Shown here piece after piece: positions 13,714-23,553 of a stretch of 64,000 nucleotides of DNA (position 1 is its first letter; every line of letters begins with the position of its first letter). Source of the stretch: Actinobacillus arthritidis (lineage in GTDB: Bacteria > Pseudomonadota > Gammaproteobacteria > Enterobacterales > Pasteurellaceae); contig NZ_CP103833.1 of the NCBI RefSeq assembly GCF_029774155.1, forward strand, positions 558,001-622,000, written 5' to 3'. A program made the position numbers and the translations under genes. Below the pieces are notes generated by a model. That model had not been told where the DNA came from. It searched no databases and worked only from the letters and a program-made list of their open reading frames with translations.

Positions 13714-15054
13714 ATGAATAGCTTATCTTTTGATTTCTCGTCAGATTTCCAACCCTTACCTGCTAGAATGCGTCCTCGTACTCTAGCAGAGTATGTCGGT
13801 CAATCTCATCTGATTGGTGAAGGGAAACCGTTACGCAGAGCAATTGAAGCCGGACATTCTCATTCAATGATCTTTTGGGGACCGCCTGGAACAGGTAAAA
13901 CAACATTAGCTGAAATTGTTGCTTATCATTTTGATGCTGAAGTAGAACGTCTTTCGGCGGTAACAAGTGGTGTGAAAGAAATCCGTGAAGCGATTGAACG
14001 AGCAAAATTAAATCGTCAAACCGGTAGACGAACTTTACTCTTTGTGGATGAGGTTCATCGTTTTAATAAAAGTCAGCAAGACGCTTTTTTGCCTCATATT
14101 GAAGATGGCACGATAATTTTCATCGGTGCAACAACTGAAAACCCATCCTTTGAATTAAACAATGCGTTACTTTCCCGAACTAGAATCTATATTCTCAAAC
14201 CCTTGAAAGCGGTCGAAATTTGTCAAGTTTTAGCCAATGCCTTACAAGATAAAGAACGTGGTCTTGGGACAGAAAATTATCATATCGAAGATAATGTGAT
14301 TGAATTACTTGCTGATTATGTTAATGGCGATGCACGTTTTGCGTTGAATTGCTTAGAGCTGATGAGCGATATGGCAACGGATTCCGCACAAGGAAAATTA
14401 CTGAATAAAGATTTACTTGTTGAAGTTTTAGGGGAACGTCAAGCCCGTTTTGATAAAGGTGGTGATCGTTATTATGATCTGATTTCGGCATTACATAAGT
14501 CTGTTCGAGGTTCTTCTCCGGATGGTGCACTTTATTGGTATGCACGTATTTTAACAGCCGGTGGTGATCCGCTTTACGTTGCACGTCGATTATTAGCTAT
14601 AGCGTCGGAAGATATTGGCAACGCAGATCCTAGAGCGATGCAAATTGCATTAAACGCCTGGGATTGTTATACCCGTGTCGGAGCTTATGAAGGGGAGCGT
14701 GCGATAGCACAAGCGGTCATTTATTTGGCGGTTGCACCGAAAAGTAATGCGGTATATAACGCATTTAATCAAGCAAAACAGTTAGCCAAAGAAGCTAAAG
14801 ATTATGATGTTCCTGAACATTTACGCAATGCTCCGACCAAGTTAATGAAATCTTTGGGTTATGGTGAAGAATATCGTTATGCTCATCTTGAACCGAATGC
14901 TTACGCAACTGGCGAGAATTATTTTCCTCCAGAATTGAAGGATACAGTTTTTTATCAGCCGACCGAAAGAGGAATGGAAAAACAGATCAAAGAGAAAATG
15001 CAATGGCTGAAATCACAAGATGAAGCCAGTACAGTACAACGTTACAAGCGGTGA
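13714..15054 (+). CDS. rarA: Replication-associated recombination protein A (AAA+ ATPase)
   Basis: RarA (MgsA) is the bacterial homologue of Mgs1/WRNIP1, a clamp-loader-like AAA+ ATPase acting at stalled forks. The 446 residues equal the E. coli length within one. Visible are Walker [10 protein letters not shown] near residue 52, Walker [11 protein letters not shown] near 108, sensor [13 protein letters not shown] near 137 and the C-terminal tetramerisation domain with [13 protein letters not shown]. It begins 3 bp after mreD, so it probably shares that transcript. A full USS core lies in the coding sequence at 14709-14717. Confidence 0.95.
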   Translation: MNSLSFDFSSDFQPLPARMRPRTLAEYVGQSHLIGEGKPLRRAIEAGHSHSMIFWGPPGTGKTTLAEIVAYHFDAEVERLSAVTSGVKEIREAIERAKLNRQTGRRTLLFVDEVHRFNKSQQDAFLPHIEDGTIIFIGATTENPSFELNNALLSRTRIYILKPLKAVEICQVLANALQDKERGLGTENYHIEDNVIELLADYVNGDARFALNCLELMSDMATDSAQGKLLNKDLLVEVLGERQARFDKGGDRYYDLISALHKSVRGSSPDGALYWYARILTAGGDPLYVARRLLAIASEDIGNADPRAMQIALNAWDCYTRVGAYEGERAIAQAVIYLAVAPKSNAVYNAFNQAKQLAKEAKDYDVPEHLRNAPTKLMKSLGYGEEYRYAHLEPNAYATGENYFPPELKDTVFYQPTERGMEKQIKEKMQWLKSQDEASTVQRYKR

Positions 15055-15124
15055 TATTTTCGCGAATTTTGCAAAAAATAGCCCGCTTATATGAGAGAAA
15101 TATTGCGTTCGGAATCACAAAGAT

Positions 15125-15910
15125 ATGTTTGAAATTTTATTTCCGGCTTGGTTAGCCGGGTTATTACTGGTATTCATTACAGCACCGCTGGGTGCTTTTG
15201 TGGTATGGCGTAAAATGGCATATTTTGGCGATACCCTTTCACATTCTGCCTTACTCGGCGTCGCCTTAGGGATTTTTTTACAAATTGATCCTTATATTGC
15301 CGTGATTCTTATGACATTAATTTTGGCAATGCTTTTGGTTTGGTTGGAGCATAAAACCAGTTATTCACTGGATACTGTCTTAGGCATTATTGCTCATTGT
15401 AGCCTTTCGCTGGGTGTGATTACGATTAGTTTATTGGACAATGTAAGAGTAGATCTGATGTCCTATTTATTTGGTGATCTATTGGCGATTGATTTTAATG
15501 ATGTCGTATTTATTGGTATCGGCACATTATTTATTGGTAGCATACTGGCTTTTTTCTGGAAAAACTTACTTTCAATAACGATTAGTCCGGAATTAGCTCA
15601 AATTGAAGGATTAAATGTTGCACGTTTACGCTTATTACTGATGTTGTTAACTGCTTTAACAATCGCATTAAGTATGAAATTTGTCGGTGCTTTAATCATT
15701 ACGTCTTTGCTGATTATCCCTTCTGCAATAGCTCGTCGTTTTTCTCGAACGCCAGAAGCGATGGTTGGTTATGCTATTTTCTTTAGCATTTTGGCTGTAA
15801 GTGGTGGGTTATTATTTTCTGCTTGGAAAGATACGCCGGCAGGTCCTTCGGTGGTTGTATGTGCTGGTACTATTTTCTTATTTTCTCTCTGTAGAAAAGA
15901 AAGGGTATAG
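15125..15910 (+). CDS. znuB: Zinc ABC transporter permease ZnuB
   Basis: This 261-residue inner-membrane permease of the ABC-3 family has about eight helices and close similarity to E. coli ZnuB throughout (PLGAFVVWRKMAYFGDTLSH, LMSYLFGDLLAI, MKFVGALIITSLLIIP). ZnuB forms the channel for high-affinity zinc uptake with ATPase ZnuC and binding protein ZnuA. Neither partner is in this neighbourhood, so they must be encoded elsewhere. It lies 70 bp after rarA, with a USS-type sequence overlapping the end of rarA. Confidence 0.92.
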   Translation: MFEILFPAWLAGLLLVFITAPLGAFVVWRKMAYFGDTLSHSALLGVALGIFLQIDPYIAVILMTLILAMLLVWLEHKTSYSLDTVLGIIAHCSLSLGVITISLLDNVRVDLMSYLFGDLLAIDFNDVVFIGIGTLFIGSILAFFWKNLLSITISPELAQIEGLNVARLRLLLMLLTALTIALSMKFVGALIITSLLIIPSAIARRFSRTPEAMVGYAIFFSILAVSGGLLFSAWKDTPAGPSVVVCAGTIFLFSLCRKERV

Positions 15911-16080
15911 CGAATGCTGGTATCAATGGGAATATATAGACATAAATAATGACTATAAGCTATAAAATTTTTGATCTAGTTCTATTGAATTATTTATAAG
16001 ATTTGTGAAAATAGCTTTGGTGATAACCGAAAGGTTAATTTTTAATAATTTTCAACTTTATCTAACAAAGAATAAACTTT

Positions 16081-16878
16081 ATGTGTCAATTACTCGGAAT
16101 GAATTGCAATACCCCAACAGATATCACTTTTTCCTTTGAAGGATTTCGTCGCCGTGCCGGTTTAACCGACCATCATACCGATGGTTTTGGTATCGCCTTT
16201 TTTGAAGGTAAGGGCGTGAGGATTTTTCGAGATAATCGTCCGGGGGCTTCATCTCCTATGGCAGATTTAGTCAGCGAGTATCGTATTAAATCCTATAATG
16301 TTATTTCGCATATTCGTAAGGCAACCCGAGGAGATATCAATTTAGAAAATACCCATCCGTTTATTCGTGAATTATGGGGTGAAAACTGGGTGTTTGCTCA
16401 TAATGGTACGGTGGAAGGTGTCGGTGTTTGTGAAGAATGTCATTATCAACCGATTGGTTCAACCGATTCGGAAGCGACATTTTGTTGCTTGGTTTCTCAA
16501 TTAAGGGAACGCTTTTTGAAGAAACCGAGTGAGAAAGAGATTTTTGATGCGGTGGTTGAGATTACGTCCGAAATGGCCACTCACGGCGTATTCAATTTTA
16601 TTCTTTCTAATGGTCACTGGATGATTGCACGTTGTTCAACGAATTTATATTATGTGACGCGAAAAGCACCGTTTAGTACTGCTTTACGTGATGATGATGT
16701 CGAAATTGATTTTAGTAAATACACAACCCCTAATGATAAAGTCACGATTATTACCACTCAACCGCTTACGAAAAATGAACAGTGGATAAAAATGCAGAAT
16801 GGTGGTTATGTTTTTTTCAAAAACGGTGATTTAATTGAAGAAATTAAAGGAACTTTACCTGCACAAACCCACGTTTAG
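16081..16878 (+). CDS. Class II glutamine amidotransferase, YafJ family
   Basis: A 265-residue protein with an N-terminal-nucleophile glutaminase domain. The start MCQLLGMN places Cys2 as the catalytic nucleophile after Met removal. The segments RRAGLTDHHTDGFGIAFFEG, SHIRKATRGDINLENTHPF and VFAHNGTVEG are typical of class II amidotransferases. E. coli YafJ is the closest well-known relative; its acceptor substrate is unknown. The acceptor-processing domain seen in PurF or GlmS is absent, so either it works with a partner or the glutaminase acts alone. Confidence 0.85.
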   Translation: MCQLLGMNCNTPTDITFSFEGFRRRAGLTDHHTDGFGIAFFEGKGVRIFRDNRPGASSPMADLVSEYRIKSYNVISHIRKATRGDINLENTHPFIRELWGENWVFAHNGTVEGVGVCEECHYQPIGSTDSEATFCCLVSQLRERFLKKPSEKEIFDAVVEITSEMATHGVFNFILSNGHWMIARCSTNLYYVTRKAPFSTALRDDDVEIDFSKYTTPNDKVTIITTQPLTKNEQWIKMQNGGYVFFKNGDLIEEIKGTLPAQTHV

Positions 16879-16895
16879 TGTATGCTCGAAAAACT

Positions 16896-16932
16896 AGGCA
16901 TAGTTGATAGAATCAATCAACTATGCCTTTTG
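16896..16932. terminator. Terminator between yafJ-like gene and ycaO
   Basis: A 13-bp perfect stem (AGGCATAGTTGAT against ATCAACTATGCCT) with a 7-base loop and a short T-run lies between two convergent genes and can serve both. Confidence 0.85.
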
Positions 16933-16943
16933 CTTAGATATTT

Positions 16944-18707
16944 TTATCTTGTAATCGGATTTACTTTCGCTACCTGTAATTTACGGTAAGCATCAAGTAA
17001 TTTCTGATGTGCGGTCATATTTTCAAGCGATTCATCCGATGCGGTTAAACCGTGGAACGGGTTACCGCCTTGGATTGCGCCCCAAGCAGATTCAACCGCT
17101 TGTTTACCGTACATTTTCTCAAATACCATACGGTATTGTTCCGCATCACGTTCTTTGTCTAAGAATAATTCAATCGATTGAATTAAGCGACGGTAATAAT
17201 TATTACGTTCCGCTGAGAATACGCTCGCATTCATATTTGCTGTCCAGTTTGCCCAGTCTAACGCTTGCTCTAAGTTGCCTAACGCTAAATGCAGCATCGA
17301 TTTAAGCTCACCGATACGTAAAGTTTGCATTGCAGAACCTTTTTCTGCCACTAAACCGATAAACTCACGCACACGAGTTAAATCATCAATACCTTGTTCA
17401 TCTAATTCATCAAGAAGTTCTTGATAAGTTTCACGATCGTGATGGAAATGTGGCAGATCTAACAAGATTTCACGCCAATCCATACCCATATTGTTATTCG
17501 CATAAACTAAATCGTCACTTGGATAAATGTTCGACATACCCGGCGCAAGAATACGACAAGCGTACACACCCAAATGCTCATAATCCATAATATAAACAGG
17601 TTGCTCGTGTTTATTAAAGATTGCCATCATATTGGCAAACTCTTGCTCGGTTGTACCTGAGAAATCCCAATGAACGAAGTCATAATCTGCATCTTTCTTG
17701 AAAAGATCCCAAGAAATTAGACCGCTTGAATCAATAAAGTGCGTTTCAAGGTTAGCGTGATCCGCAACATCTTCATTATTAAATGAAGGCGGAGCAAACA
17801 CATCTAAATCTTTTAAGCTACGACCTTGTAATAACTCGGTTACTGTACGCTCGAATGCGACTTGGAAATTCGGGTGTGCACCGAATGAAGCGAAACAAGT
17901 CCCGTTATTCGGATTTAACAAAATCACACAAATAACTGGAAATTCACCGCCTAATGATGCGTCATAGCATAAAATCGGGAAGCCTTCTTGTTCGAGTTTT
18001 TCGATAGATGCTTTGATTGTCGGATAACCGTCAATCACGCTTTGTGGAATTTCTGGCAAGCTGATTGCTTCAGTGATAATACGGTTTTTCACAAAACGTT
18101 CGAATACTTCCGACAAACCCTGTACACGTGCTTCGTTTTTTGTATTACCGGCAGACATACCGTTTGAAACAAATAAGTTAGCGATAATACTTTGCGGAAT
18201 ATAGACAGTTTGGTTATCCGATTGGCGTACATAAGGTAAGGTTACAATCCCACGATCGTAATTTCCGGATTGAAGATCAACTAATAATTCCGGCGTAAGC
18301 TCACCATTCGGATCGAAATATTCCCATAAATAATCGTCCATCATATCCGCTGGCGGTAATACGTCATCTTCGATTGGGAACCATTTCTCAGTCGGATAAT
18401 GCACAAATTCACTATTCGCAATTTCTTGACCTAAATAAAAATCCGCCCAGAAATAGTTGGTTGATAAACGCTCGAAATACTCACCTAATGCAGAAGCAAG
18501 CGCCGCTTTTTTGCTTGCACCTTTACCATTCGAGAAGCATTGTGGGCAATCTGCATCACGAATATGCACTGACCACACATTCGGCACCGGGTTTAACCAA
18601 GACGCTTCTTCAATGTTAAAGCCTAAAGTTTTTAATTTATGTTGAAAGGTAGAAATGCTGTCCTCAAGCGCAAGATCTTTACCGGTAATAAAAGTTTGTT
18701 CTGACAT
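16944..18707 (-). CDS. ycaO: YcaO family protein (beta-methylthiolation helper type)
   Basis: The 587-residue protein matches E. coli YcaO in length (586). The YcaO core binds ATP and activates amide backbones; the E. coli protein is reported to potentiate RimO-dependent methylthiolation of ribosomal protein S12. Visible are NGKGASKKAALASALGEYFERLS, the ATP-site glutamates around QGLSEVFERFVKNRI, and a C-terminal tetratricopeptide-like region. I use ATG 18707 (MSEQTFITGKDLALED) because AAAGG lies upstream; a longer frame to 18794 would add 29 unlikely residues. Confidence 0.9.
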   Translation of the reverse strand: MSEQTFITGKDLALEDSISTFQHKLKTLGFNIEEASWLNPVPNVWSVHIRDADCPQCFSNGKGASKKAALASALGEYFERLSTNYFWADFYLGQEIANSEFVHYPTEKWFPIEDDVLPPADMMDDYLWEYFDPNGELTPELLVDLQSGNYDRGIVTLPYVRQSDNQTVYIPQSIIANLFVSNGMSAGNTKNEARVQGLSEVFERFVKNRIITEAISLPEIPQSVIDGYPTIKASIEKLEQEGFPILCYDASLGGEFPVICVILLNPNNGTCFASFGAHPNFQVAFERTVTELLQGRSLKDLDVFAPPSFNNEDVADHANLETHFIDSSGLISWDLFKKDADYDFVHWDFSGTTEQEFANMMAIFNKHEQPVYIMDYEHLGVYACRILAPGMSNIYPSDDLVYANNNMGMDWREILLDLPHFHHDRETYQELLDELDEQGIDDLTRVREFIGLVAEKGSAMQTLRIGELKSMLHLALGNLEQALDWANWTANMNASVFSAERNNYYRRLIQSIELFLDKERDAEQYRMVFEKMYGKQAVESAWGAIQGGNPFHGLTASDESLENMTAHQKLLDAYRKLQVAKVNPITR

Positions 18708-18873
18708 TGTAATACCTTTGACTTGTCGTAAAAAATCGCAACATTCTAGCAAAAATCCCCACAGATAAGTAAATTTTTTGTGAAATTTCTGCATAAAGAC
18801 CAGTATTCATAACTCGGAAACAGTGATTACAAGCGGTCGAATTTTCTTTGAATTTTGCAAGTAAAATTTATGT

Positions 18874-18898
18874 TTGATTTAAGCTAAGAAAATATAAT
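18874..18898 (+). promoter_or_regulatory. Possible promoter of the cas operon
   Basis: TATAAT at 18893-18898 is a consensus -10. A TTGATT at 18874 is only 13 bp upstream, too close for a good -35, so activation by a regulator or a different -35 is possible. It lies 72 bp before cas3 and just after a USS (ACAAGCGGT near 18829). Confidence 0.3.
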
Positions 18899-18970
18899 CT
18901 AGGATGTATACAAGTAAACTGGTTGGAAGTAGTATTACTTATATTAGGAAAGAAATATTGAAGGTATAAA

Positions 18971-21259
18971 ATGGAAGACTATACTGTTCACCCTTTTTAC
19001 GCCCATTCGGGGTTACTTGAGGATTATTCAGATTGGCAAACCTTACTCAGTCACGCCAATAATGTCGGGCTACTTGTCGCTGAATTTGTCGCACCGTTCG
19101 CTTCACAAGAAATTGCTCGCCGCACGGGGCTATTGCACGATTTGGGCAAATATAGTGCACGCTATCAAAAGCGTTTACATGGCGGAGAGCGGGTAAATCA
19201 TTCCACTGCTGGTGCCAAAATTGCAGTGGAGCGTTGGGGACCTTTGGGCAAAATGATGGCGTTTTGTATTGCCGGTCACCATGCAGGTTTGGCTAATGGT
19301 TCTGGAGAAGGGAAAAATCGTTCTACACTCACACAACGTCTGCAAGAACAATTTGGTCATGGTCATAAAGATCTTCCGTTGCTTGATCCTATTTGGCGCG
19401 AAGAACTTAATTTGCCGGACAAATTGTCTCCTCCTCCTTTGAAATCCTCTAAATACGATCCCTTCTTTTCTTACGCCTTTTTTATTCGAATGCTTTATTC
19501 TTGCCTTGTGGATGCCGACTTTCTTGATACGGAAGCCTTTTATGCTAATCTCGAAAAAAGACCGCTTGAACGAGGAAATTACCCAAATTTAACCACACTT
19601 CATCAGCAATTTAATCAATTTATTGCACAGTTTAGAGAGCAGATAGCCTCTCAAACGCCTAATACACAGGAAGCACAACGCAAAGCGGAAGTAAACCGCT
19701 TGCGGAGCGAAATTCTGGATTATGCAGTTACCCAAGCAAAACAAGAAACAGGCTTGTTTTCTTTAACTGTGCCGACTGGTGGTGGTAAAACTTTTACCTC
19801 TATGGCATTCGCCCTTGAACACGCCAAACAGCACGGTTTACGCCGTATTATCTATGTTATTCCATTTACCAGCATTATTGAGCAAAATGTTGCGGAATTT
19901 CGTAAAGCTTTTGGCGAATTGGGAACAGAAGCGGTATTGGAACATCACAGCACTTTTGATCACGATAACCTGTCTGATAAATCAAGCCGAGATAAGCTGA
20001 AACGAGCATCGGAAAATTGGGATGCACCGATTGTCGTCACCACAGCAGTGCAATTCTTTGAAAGTTTATTTGCCGACCGATCTTCACGCTGTCGCAAGTT
20101 GCATAACATCGCCGGTAGCGTGATTATTTTGGATGAGGCCCAAATGCTACCGCTGAATTTATTACGTCCAATTATGGCGGCGATTGATGAATTGGCTCGC
20201 AATTATCAATGCTCTGTTGTGTTATGTACCGCTACACAACCGGCAATTCACCAAGCAAATGGTTTCTATAAAGGGTTTGAGAATGTGCGAGAAATTGCAC
20301 CAAATCCAACCGCACTTTTTGAAAAGTTAAAACGTACTACGGTAAAGCATATCGGTATTCAAACAGATGCGGAGCCGCAAACCAAACTCGCAGATAACCC
20401 ACAAATGCTGATAATCGTTAATAACCGCCGCCATGCCCGAGCCTTGTATGATTCAACGAAACATTTAGATGGGACTTATCATCTCACTACATTAATGTGC
20501 GCTAAACATCGCTCACAAGCGCTGGCTGAAATTCGTCTTCGTTTAAAACAAAATCTACCTTGCAGAGTGATTGCGACTTCTTTAATTGAGGCTGGTGTCG
20601 ATGTGGATTTTCCACTGGTTATGCGAGCGGAGGCAGGACTAGATTCAGTGGCTCAAGCGGCGGGGCGTTGCAACCGAGAGGGAAAACGCTTGGCGGAGGA
20701 AAGTAATGTTTGGGTTTTCCAACCTGAAGAACAATGGAAAGCACCACTAGAGTTAGGCTTACTTTCTGCCTGTATGCGTTCAACGGTTTATGCTCACGCA
20801 GAAGATCTACTTACTCCACAAGCAATCAATCATTATTTCCAAGCGGTGTATGATGCTAAGGGAGAAGAACTGGATAAAAAAGGGATTTTAGATGCTTGCT
20901 ATAAAGCAGGGCAAAGCCTTAATTTCCCATTCCAAAAAATAGCAGATGATTTCCAAATGATCACAAGCCACTTAATTCCGGTGATTATCCCTTTCGACCA
21001 AGAAGCCGAAAACCTTATTGACCGTTTACGCTATGCGGATCAAGTAGGTGGTATTTTAAGAAAACTCCAACCTTACACTGTGCAAGTGCCAGAGAAAGCA
21101 TTAGCCGAACTTTATCAGGCAGGCAGAGTTGAAGCGATTAATGAAACCAACTTCGGCAAACAGTTTTACTGCTTAATTGGAATGGATTTGTATGATGAAG
21201 TAGCGGGGTTAAGTTGGGAGAATGTGGAGTTTTTGAAAGCTGAGAATAGCATATTCTGA
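18971..21259 (+). CDS. cas3: CRISPR-associated helicase-nuclease Cas3 (type I-C)
   Basis: Cas3 unwinds and degrades DNA marked by the Cascade complex. This 762-residue protein fuses an N-terminal HD nuclease (H28, H56-D57 in LLHDLGKY, H77 in NHSTAG, H103-H104 in GHHAGL) to a superfamily 2 helicase. The helicase has Walker A VPTGGGKT at 267-274, DEAQ at 388-391, CTATQPA near 413, and motif VI QAAGRCNREG. It opens the I-C operon, but its usual neighbour cas5c is displaced 1.6 kb downstream by a SIR2-like gene. A Haemophilus-type uptake core (ACCGCACTT, 20309-20317) lies inside it, unlike most core genes here. Confidence 0.96.
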   Translation: MEDYTVHPFYAHSGLLEDYSDWQTLLSHANNVGLLVAEFVAPFASQEIARRTGLLHDLGKYSARYQKRLHGGERVNHSTAGAKIAVERWGPLGKMMAFCIAGHHAGLANGSGEGKNRSTLTQRLQEQFGHGHKDLPLLDPIWREELNLPDKLSPPPLKSSKYDPFFSYAFFIRMLYSCLVDADFLDTEAFYANLEKRPLERGNYPNLTTLHQQFNQFIAQFREQIASQTPNTQEAQRKAEVNRLRSEILDYAVTQAKQETGLFSLTVPTGGGKTFTSMAFALEHAKQHGLRRIIYVIPFTSIIEQNVAEFRKAFGELGTEAVLEHHSTFDHDNLSDKSSRDKLKRASENWDAPIVVTTAVQFFESLFADRSSRCRKLHNIAGSVIILDEAQMLPLNLLRPIMAAIDELARNYQCSVVLCTATQPAIHQANGFYKGFENVREIAPNPTALFEKLKRTTVKHIGIQTDAEPQTKLADNPQMLIIVNNRRHARALYDSTKHLDGTYHLTTLMCAKHRSQALAEIRLRLKQNLPCRVIATSLIEAGVDVDFPLVMRAEAGLDSVAQAAGRCNREGKRLAEESNVWVFQPEEQWKAPLELGLLSACMRSTVYAHAEDLLTPQAINHYFQAVYDAKGEELDKKGILDACYKAGQSLNFPFQKIADDFQMITSHLIPVIIPFDQEAENLIDRLRYADQVGGILRKLQPYTVQVPEKALAELYQAGRVEAINETNFGKQFYCLIGMDLYDEVAGLSWENVEFLKAENSIF
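20309..20317 (-). repeat. H. influenzae-type uptake sequence in cas3
   Basis: ACCGCACTT is the exact reverse complement of AAGTGCGGT, the H. influenzae USS core, followed by a T-run as in the extended signal. The surrounding chromosome mainly carries the ACAAGCGGT dialect. Confidence 0.7.
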
Positions 21260-21395
21260 AAGTTACAATAATAGAACTTAAATTTCATACTAAATTGAAA
21301 TTAAACATTGCAAAGCATAAAAAGCCTTGATAAGTTATAGGCTACTTATATTTTATATCCAAATTACAATAACAGCTTTTAAATTGAGGTATCCT

Positions 21396-22726
21396 ATGAC
21401 AAATAAAATTACTGTTCTAGTTACAGGTGCAGGTGTTGATAAGACATCAGGAATCAATTTCCCATTAGCCGCAGAGCTCTTACCTGCAATTAGTTACTAT
21501 CTTAATAATACAGAGGAGGGGCGCGTATAGATGCTCTGTTGCGTGATAAAATTAGCGGGCTAAGATTTCGCTTTGATCGTCTAATTAACAGTGCTATTAC
21601 AGATATAACCCAAAGAGATCCTATACAACTTCGAGGAGTTATTCAGCGTATTCAAGAGACGATTGTTAAGCTTCCTGATGATGAAGAAATGCGTATTCAA
21701 AAAAAGCAAGGTGAGCTTATTGTTAGACTTTTTGATCAATTACAAAAAATTGCTTCTGCAAATGTTATAGATGATAAGACACGTGAATTAATAGATGAAG
21801 TTTTTGGAGAGAATGCAAAGGATTTTGATTTGGATGATTCTATCGTTGATATTCGAAGCCTTAATGTCTCAGATACATTCAAATCTATTTTACGTTATAC
21901 CTTGCGACAAGGCCTAGACTCTACTCCAAACCGTATAGCTAGTATTCTTGTAGGTGATCTCCTTGATATAGAAAAGCTTTTGATAGAAAAATTTCTTGGA
22001 TTTTATAACAATAAACTTCCTGATATTAAAAATTATATCTATATTGCTTGGTGTTTTTGGGCATTTTTGCTTTATAAAGATAAAGGGGTTAGAGCTACTC
22101 AAGAAAATATCCCTTTTTATGAAAATATACCGAAAAATTGGAAAGGAATTACCCTGAACTATACTTCATTTTTAGAATATTATCTCGGTGAGAAAAATAC
22201 TATCTATTTTCATGGGGGGCTTTCTACCTATGTGCGAATGGATAATCGTGAGCTTTTGACATTTGATGATTTTGAAAGCAAGTCTCCATTAGAGCTTTTA
22301 GAATCACATATTTGTGATAATTGGTCATTTGATGAAGATGATCCTGCTAATTCTTGTTGTTTAATTCCATCACTAGTTCCACCATTACGATTAAAACCTA
22401 TTCTTTCTAAAAAATATATTGACCTTTGGTTTCAGAGTGGTCAATGGCTAAAAGATGCTGATCATATTATTATCATTGGTTATTCACTTAACACTGCAGA
22501 TGAACATTTTAATGATTTACTAAGAGCACTGAGTGGAAAGAAAATTACAGTAATTGGTCCGAATGTTTTGAGTGAGGCGTATATGAAACGAATAGAATCT
22601 GTTTGGGGAATTAGCCCACAGCAGTTTACTCACAAAAAATCACAAAATAAAAAATCAGCTCAGTGTAGAGAAATAACTCTAATTGAAGCTTATGCAAATG
22701 ATATAAACCTAAGTGAATTATCCTGA
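21396..22726 (+). CDS. SIR2-like protein inside the cas operon (frameshifted in this sequence)
   Basis: The predicted protein has about 443 residues once one G is added to the G-run at 21518-21521. SIR2 domains bind NAD+, and many bacterial SIR2 defence proteins are NADases that kill or arrest infected cells. Visible are VTGAGVDKTSGINFP near the start (the GAGxxxxxG loop), LNYTSFLEYY with the Asn usually needed for catalysis (22157-22159), YFHGG with the putative catalytic His (22211-22213), and IIIGYSLNTADEHF near the end, typical of SIR2_2-type domains. No membrane segment is seen. A long helical insert separates the loop from the Asn/His core. It starts 136 bp after cas3 with GAGGT upstream. 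The gene is visibly more AT-rich than cas3, consistent with separate acquisition. Activity and target are inference. Confidence 0.72.
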
Positions 22727-22820
22727 ATTTATATAAAGTGAGCAGTTTATATAACTGCCAGTGCTAGTAATTAAAGCTCTGTGTATTGAAACAATTTAGT
22801 ATGAAAATACTGTAAAAATT

Positions 22821-22848
22821 CGCCCACTCGTAAAATAAAGAGTGGGCG
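22821..22848. promoter_or_regulatory. Perfect hairpin between SIR2-like gene and cas5c
   Basis: CGCCCACTC and GAGTGGGCG form a perfect 9-bp stem around a 10-base loop, 27 bp before cas5c. The T-run is on the minus-strand side, so it is not a canonical terminator for rightward transcription. It might protect or attenuate the cas5c message. Confidence 0.5.
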
Positions 22849-22875
22849 TGTATTAAATAACTAAAGGGAGCATAT

Positions 22876-23553
22876 ATGCCAAACAAAATCAAACTCCATA
22901 TTTGGGGTGATTATGCTTGTTTTTCCCGTCCTGAAATGAAGGTGGAGCGGGTGTCTTATGATGTGATTACGCCGTCTGCGGCACGGGGGATTTTGGCGGC
23001 GGTGCATTGGAAGCCGGCAATTCGCTGGGTGATTGATAAAATTTATGTCTTAAAACCGATTCAGTTTGAGTCAGTTCGCCGTAATGAGTTGGGCAGTAAA
23101 ATTTCCGCTAGTAAAATCAGTGGGGCGATGAAGCGTAAAACAGCGGCGGATTTATATACCGTGATTGAGGATGACCGCCAACAGCGTCTTGCCACTGTGC
23201 TGAAAAATGTCGGTTATGTGATCGAAGCTCACGCTGTGTTAACCAAAATGGCAGGCGAAGCAGAAACTGTTACCAAGCATATTGAAATGTTTAAACGCCG
23301 TGCGAAAAAGGGGCAATGTTTCCAACAGCCTTGTATGGGCGTGCGTGAATTTGCCGCAAATTTTGCCTTAATTGATGATGACGATCCGTTGCCTGAATGT
23401 TTTTTGGCAGAAAATGAGCGAGATCGTGATTTAGGTTGGATGTTGCACGATATTGATTTTGAACACGGTAATCAGCCTCGCTTTTTCCGTGCAGAAATGA
23501 AAAATAGTGTAATTGATGTGCCACCATTTTATGCCGAGGAGGTCAAATCATGA
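22876..23553 (+). CDS. cas5c: Cas5c (Cas5d), crRNA-processing Cascade subunit
   Basis: In type I-C systems Cas5c replaces Cas6: it cuts the pre-crRNA at the repeat and stays bound to the 5' handle in Cascade. The 225-residue protein has the RAMP start KLHIWGDYACFSRPEMKVERVSYDVITPSAARGI split across residues 5-38 and the GHR-like segment RRRAKKGQCFQQPCMGVREF. It overlaps the cas8c start ATG at 23550 by 4 bp, the usual coupled arrangement. AGGGAG precedes its ATG. Confidence 0.95.
   Translation: MPNKIKLHIWGDYACFSRPEMKVERVSYDVITPSAARGILAAVHWKPAIRWVIDKIYVLKPIQFESVRRNELGSKISASKISGAMKRKTAADLYTVIEDDRQQRLATVLKNVGYVIEAHAVLTKMAGEAETVTKHIEMFKRRAKKGQCFQQPCMGVREFAANFALIDDDDPLPECFLAENERDRDLGWMLHDIDFEHGNQPRFFRAEMKNSVIDVPPFYAEEVKS

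Noticed and set aside
22785-22792. ATTGAAAC before cas5c, equal to the repeat 3' end
   Set aside because: Eight bases only, without the rest of the repeat or a second copy nearby; chance in AT-rich DNA.
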